DNA of 64,000 bases. Origin: Bolinopsis microptera (lineage: Eukaryota; Ctenophora; Tentaculata; Lobata; Bolinopsidae). The translations under genes and the position numbers were made by a program. Position 1 is the stretch's first letter. Each line of letters opens with the position of its first letter. The notes under the pieces are model-generated. The model was not told where the DNA came from. It was given only the letters and a program-made list of their open reading frames with translations, and made no database searches. The DNA is taken from assembly GCF_026151205.1 (NCBI RefSeq), contig NC_087079.1:3304730-3368729 (forward strand), read 5' to 3'. This document shows, piece after piece, positions 61,931 through 64,000 of the stretch.

Positions 61931-62974
61931 TCACAGTGCTGGCAAGCACGACCGTTGCATTTATTGTGGGTATACTATGTACCCCATTTACTATTATACC
62001 CCCTTTACTATTATACCCCCTTTACTATTATACCCTCTTTGGTACACGTTACAAGCCTCTTTCGTGCACGCGAAGCGTGCACTCCGGCCGGAGGCGGCGG
62101 CCGAAGGCCGCCGCCTCCGGCAGGAGTTTTTCAGACATTAAGACTCATCGGAAGTCGTTCAGCAGATTTATTTTAGTTCAAAACATTCTAATTTGATGTC
62201 AAAGATGACAGGAATAAAAAATAGTTATGTTGAGATTTTTAAGAAATTTGCATAAAATACTCGCCAGCACTGTTATACGAAATTCGGTAAAAAACCCAAA
62301 ATCGCCATATTCAGGTGCTTTAAAAACCATGTTAAAATTGAGTTCGAGATCTGAAATTTTTCAGGGCGTCTAGAAGTTGACCAAATCGACTGCAAAAAAA
62401 GTTTCAGGTTTCAGGAACATCGGGAAGTGGGTTTTCTAGAACCCCTGTTTTACGACAGATTGTCGTGATCACAGTGCTGGCAAGCACGACCGGTGCATTT
62501 ATTGTGGGTATACTATGTACCCCCTTTACTATTATACCCCCTTTGGTACACGTTACAAGCCTCTTTCGTGCACGCGAAGCGTGCACTCCGCCCGGAGGCG
62601 GCGGCCGAAGGCCGCCGCCTCCGGCAGGAGTTTTTCAGGCATTAAGACTCATCGGAAGTCGTTCAGCAGATTTATTTTTAGTTCAAAACATTCTAATTTG
62701 ATGTCAAAGATGACAGGAATAAAAAATAGTTATGTTGAGATTTTTAAGAAATTTGCATAAAATACTCGCCAGCACTGTTATACGAAATTCGGTAAAAAAC
62801 CCAAAATCGCCATATTCAGGTGCCTTAAAAACCATGTTAAAATCGAGTTAGAGATCTGAAATTTTTCAGGGCGTCTAGACGTTGACCAAATCGACTGCAA
62901 AAAAAGTTTCAGGTTTCAGGAACATCGGGAAGTGGGTTTTCTAGAACCCCTGTTTTACGACAGATTGTCGTGAT
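61931..62974. repeat. Tandem duplication of a roughly 520-bp unit with GC hairpins
   Basis: Copy 1 is 61931-62468 and copy 2 is 62469-62974; they differ mainly in the number of CCCTTTACTATTATACC units. Each starts with GTGCTGGCAAGCAC and holds two hairpins with GAA loops (62064-62082 and 62088-62120 in copy 1). Short forms occur at 7328 and 7413. Confidence 0.9.
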
Positions 62975-64000
62975 ATCTATCTATATATATACATATATAT
63001 ATATATATTCAGGGATAGACGCTTTGCCAGTCAATTGTAGCCTGTATTTAATTGTCCATAGATTCAAAAGTATAAAAGATACAGCCATTTCCGACCACAG
63101 GTCTTGAAAATAATTGTTTACACTTTAGTTTACATTGTATAAACAAATTATTTGACGTCATGAACACCCCTTGATGACGTCATCAAGTTAACCGTTTTTA
63201 AAACTTGATTTTTGACAAAGTAATAACTTTTAAAAATGATTTTACACCATTAAAAAGTAATTGTATTCAAAATCTGAGGAAATTTTCATCTTAGATAATT
63301 GTTCAAGCATTCTGAAAATCTACCGGAAAGTTTTTCTAGCTTGCTCCTTCATAAAGATATTCGTCATTGAAGTTTGTGCTTTTTTGAAGAATTATTTTAT
63401 AAAAACGTCAATTTTGCGATTTAGTATTCTCTGGTGTTGGGCCATGCCTTGGGTTGTGGAGCTCAGTTCTGCTTCCTATAGGTATAAATTGTGCATTAGG
63501 CTAGTTTTAAAGTTAAAAATCGAAAAGTTACACACGTGGGGACACGCCCAAATTGATAAAAAATTGCTAAAATCACTGAAAATTGCTGTTTTCGTCATTT
63601 TCTGTCAACTTTAGAGTGCCGTTGTGATTACAGTTCTTCTTGAAATACTTTGAAACTTTGCGTGCTTATCAAGCTATATATAAAACAATTACATGCAATA
63701 ATTTACGGCGATTCAATATTGGATGCGCACGCAACGTCCGCTCAAAGTTTGCACGTGCGAAAGGTGAGAATTTTGCTCATTCGTGATTTCCAACAAATTC
63801 TGCTTTGCCACGACAGTTTAATGTCATTATAAATGAATTTAATGCCAACTTGAATGAGTATTAAGTGGCATATTCAGTCAGTGATCGACCGATATGCTTA
63901 CCTAAACACAAGGAAATGTTTTTAAAGGAAAAATTTCGAAATTGTTGAAACTTCCTCCTTATTAATGAAGATATCAGTTTATATTTCGACTTTATAAAGT
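62975..64000. other. Intergenic to the window end
   Basis: A TA microsatellite at 62985-63009, then AT-rich sequence. The open frame at 63261-63614 shows no recognisable protein. Nothing else supported. Confidence 0.4.

Overview
The window is nuclear DNA of an animal. It is AT-rich, has GT-AG introns, and carries TTAGGG-type telomere-like runs and many transposable elements. Domain content (LDLa/SRCR/hevein-like ectodomains on a 7TM receptor, a DNAJC25 orthologue, an SLC38-type transporter) suggests an early-branching metazoan such as a cnidarian, but the species cannot be settled from sequence alone.

Layout. 1-8920 (minus strand): nine exons of one large mosaic receptor gene that runs off the left edge. 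They encode a signal peptide, three hevein-like Cys-rich modules, an SRCR-like domain, a series of LDLa modules and the first membrane helix of a probable GPCR. Its introns hold tandem repeats and MITEs. 9-13 kb: intergenic repeats. 12.05-19.35 kb: a transposon nest. LINE 3' ends are interrupted by a 4.37-kb Ty3/Gypsy-type LTR element (119-bp LTRs, 5-bp target duplication, apparent self-priming binding site) and by a tRNA-derived SINE. 20.3-27.5 kb: an unrecognised, probably helical-repeat gene whose second exon is split by a 4.69-kb foldback element with a perfect 8-bp target duplication. The same gene also has three one-base frame breaks.

28.7-33.8 kb (plus): an intact ten-exon DNAJC25-like gene. 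34-40.7 kb: repeats, including a telomere-like dodecamer array. 40.7-44.8 kb: a 42-bp minisatellite interrupted by a TIR element with an 8-bp target duplication and flanked by clusters of a short perfect palindrome. 45-50.6 kb: intergenic. 50.7-55.5 kb (plus): an intact ten-exon SLC38/Aa_trans transporter; two of its introns are largely filled by palindromic DNA elements (9-bp and TTAA duplications). 55.74-61.87 kb (minus): a second Gypsy-type element with 86-bp LTRs and a -1 gag-pol frameshift arrangement. 61.9-63 kb: a tandemly duplicated unit with GC-rich hairpins.

The host genes look independent of one another. The dominant theme is invasion by foldback and terminal-inverted-repeat elements, several of which can be delimited to the base by their target duplications.
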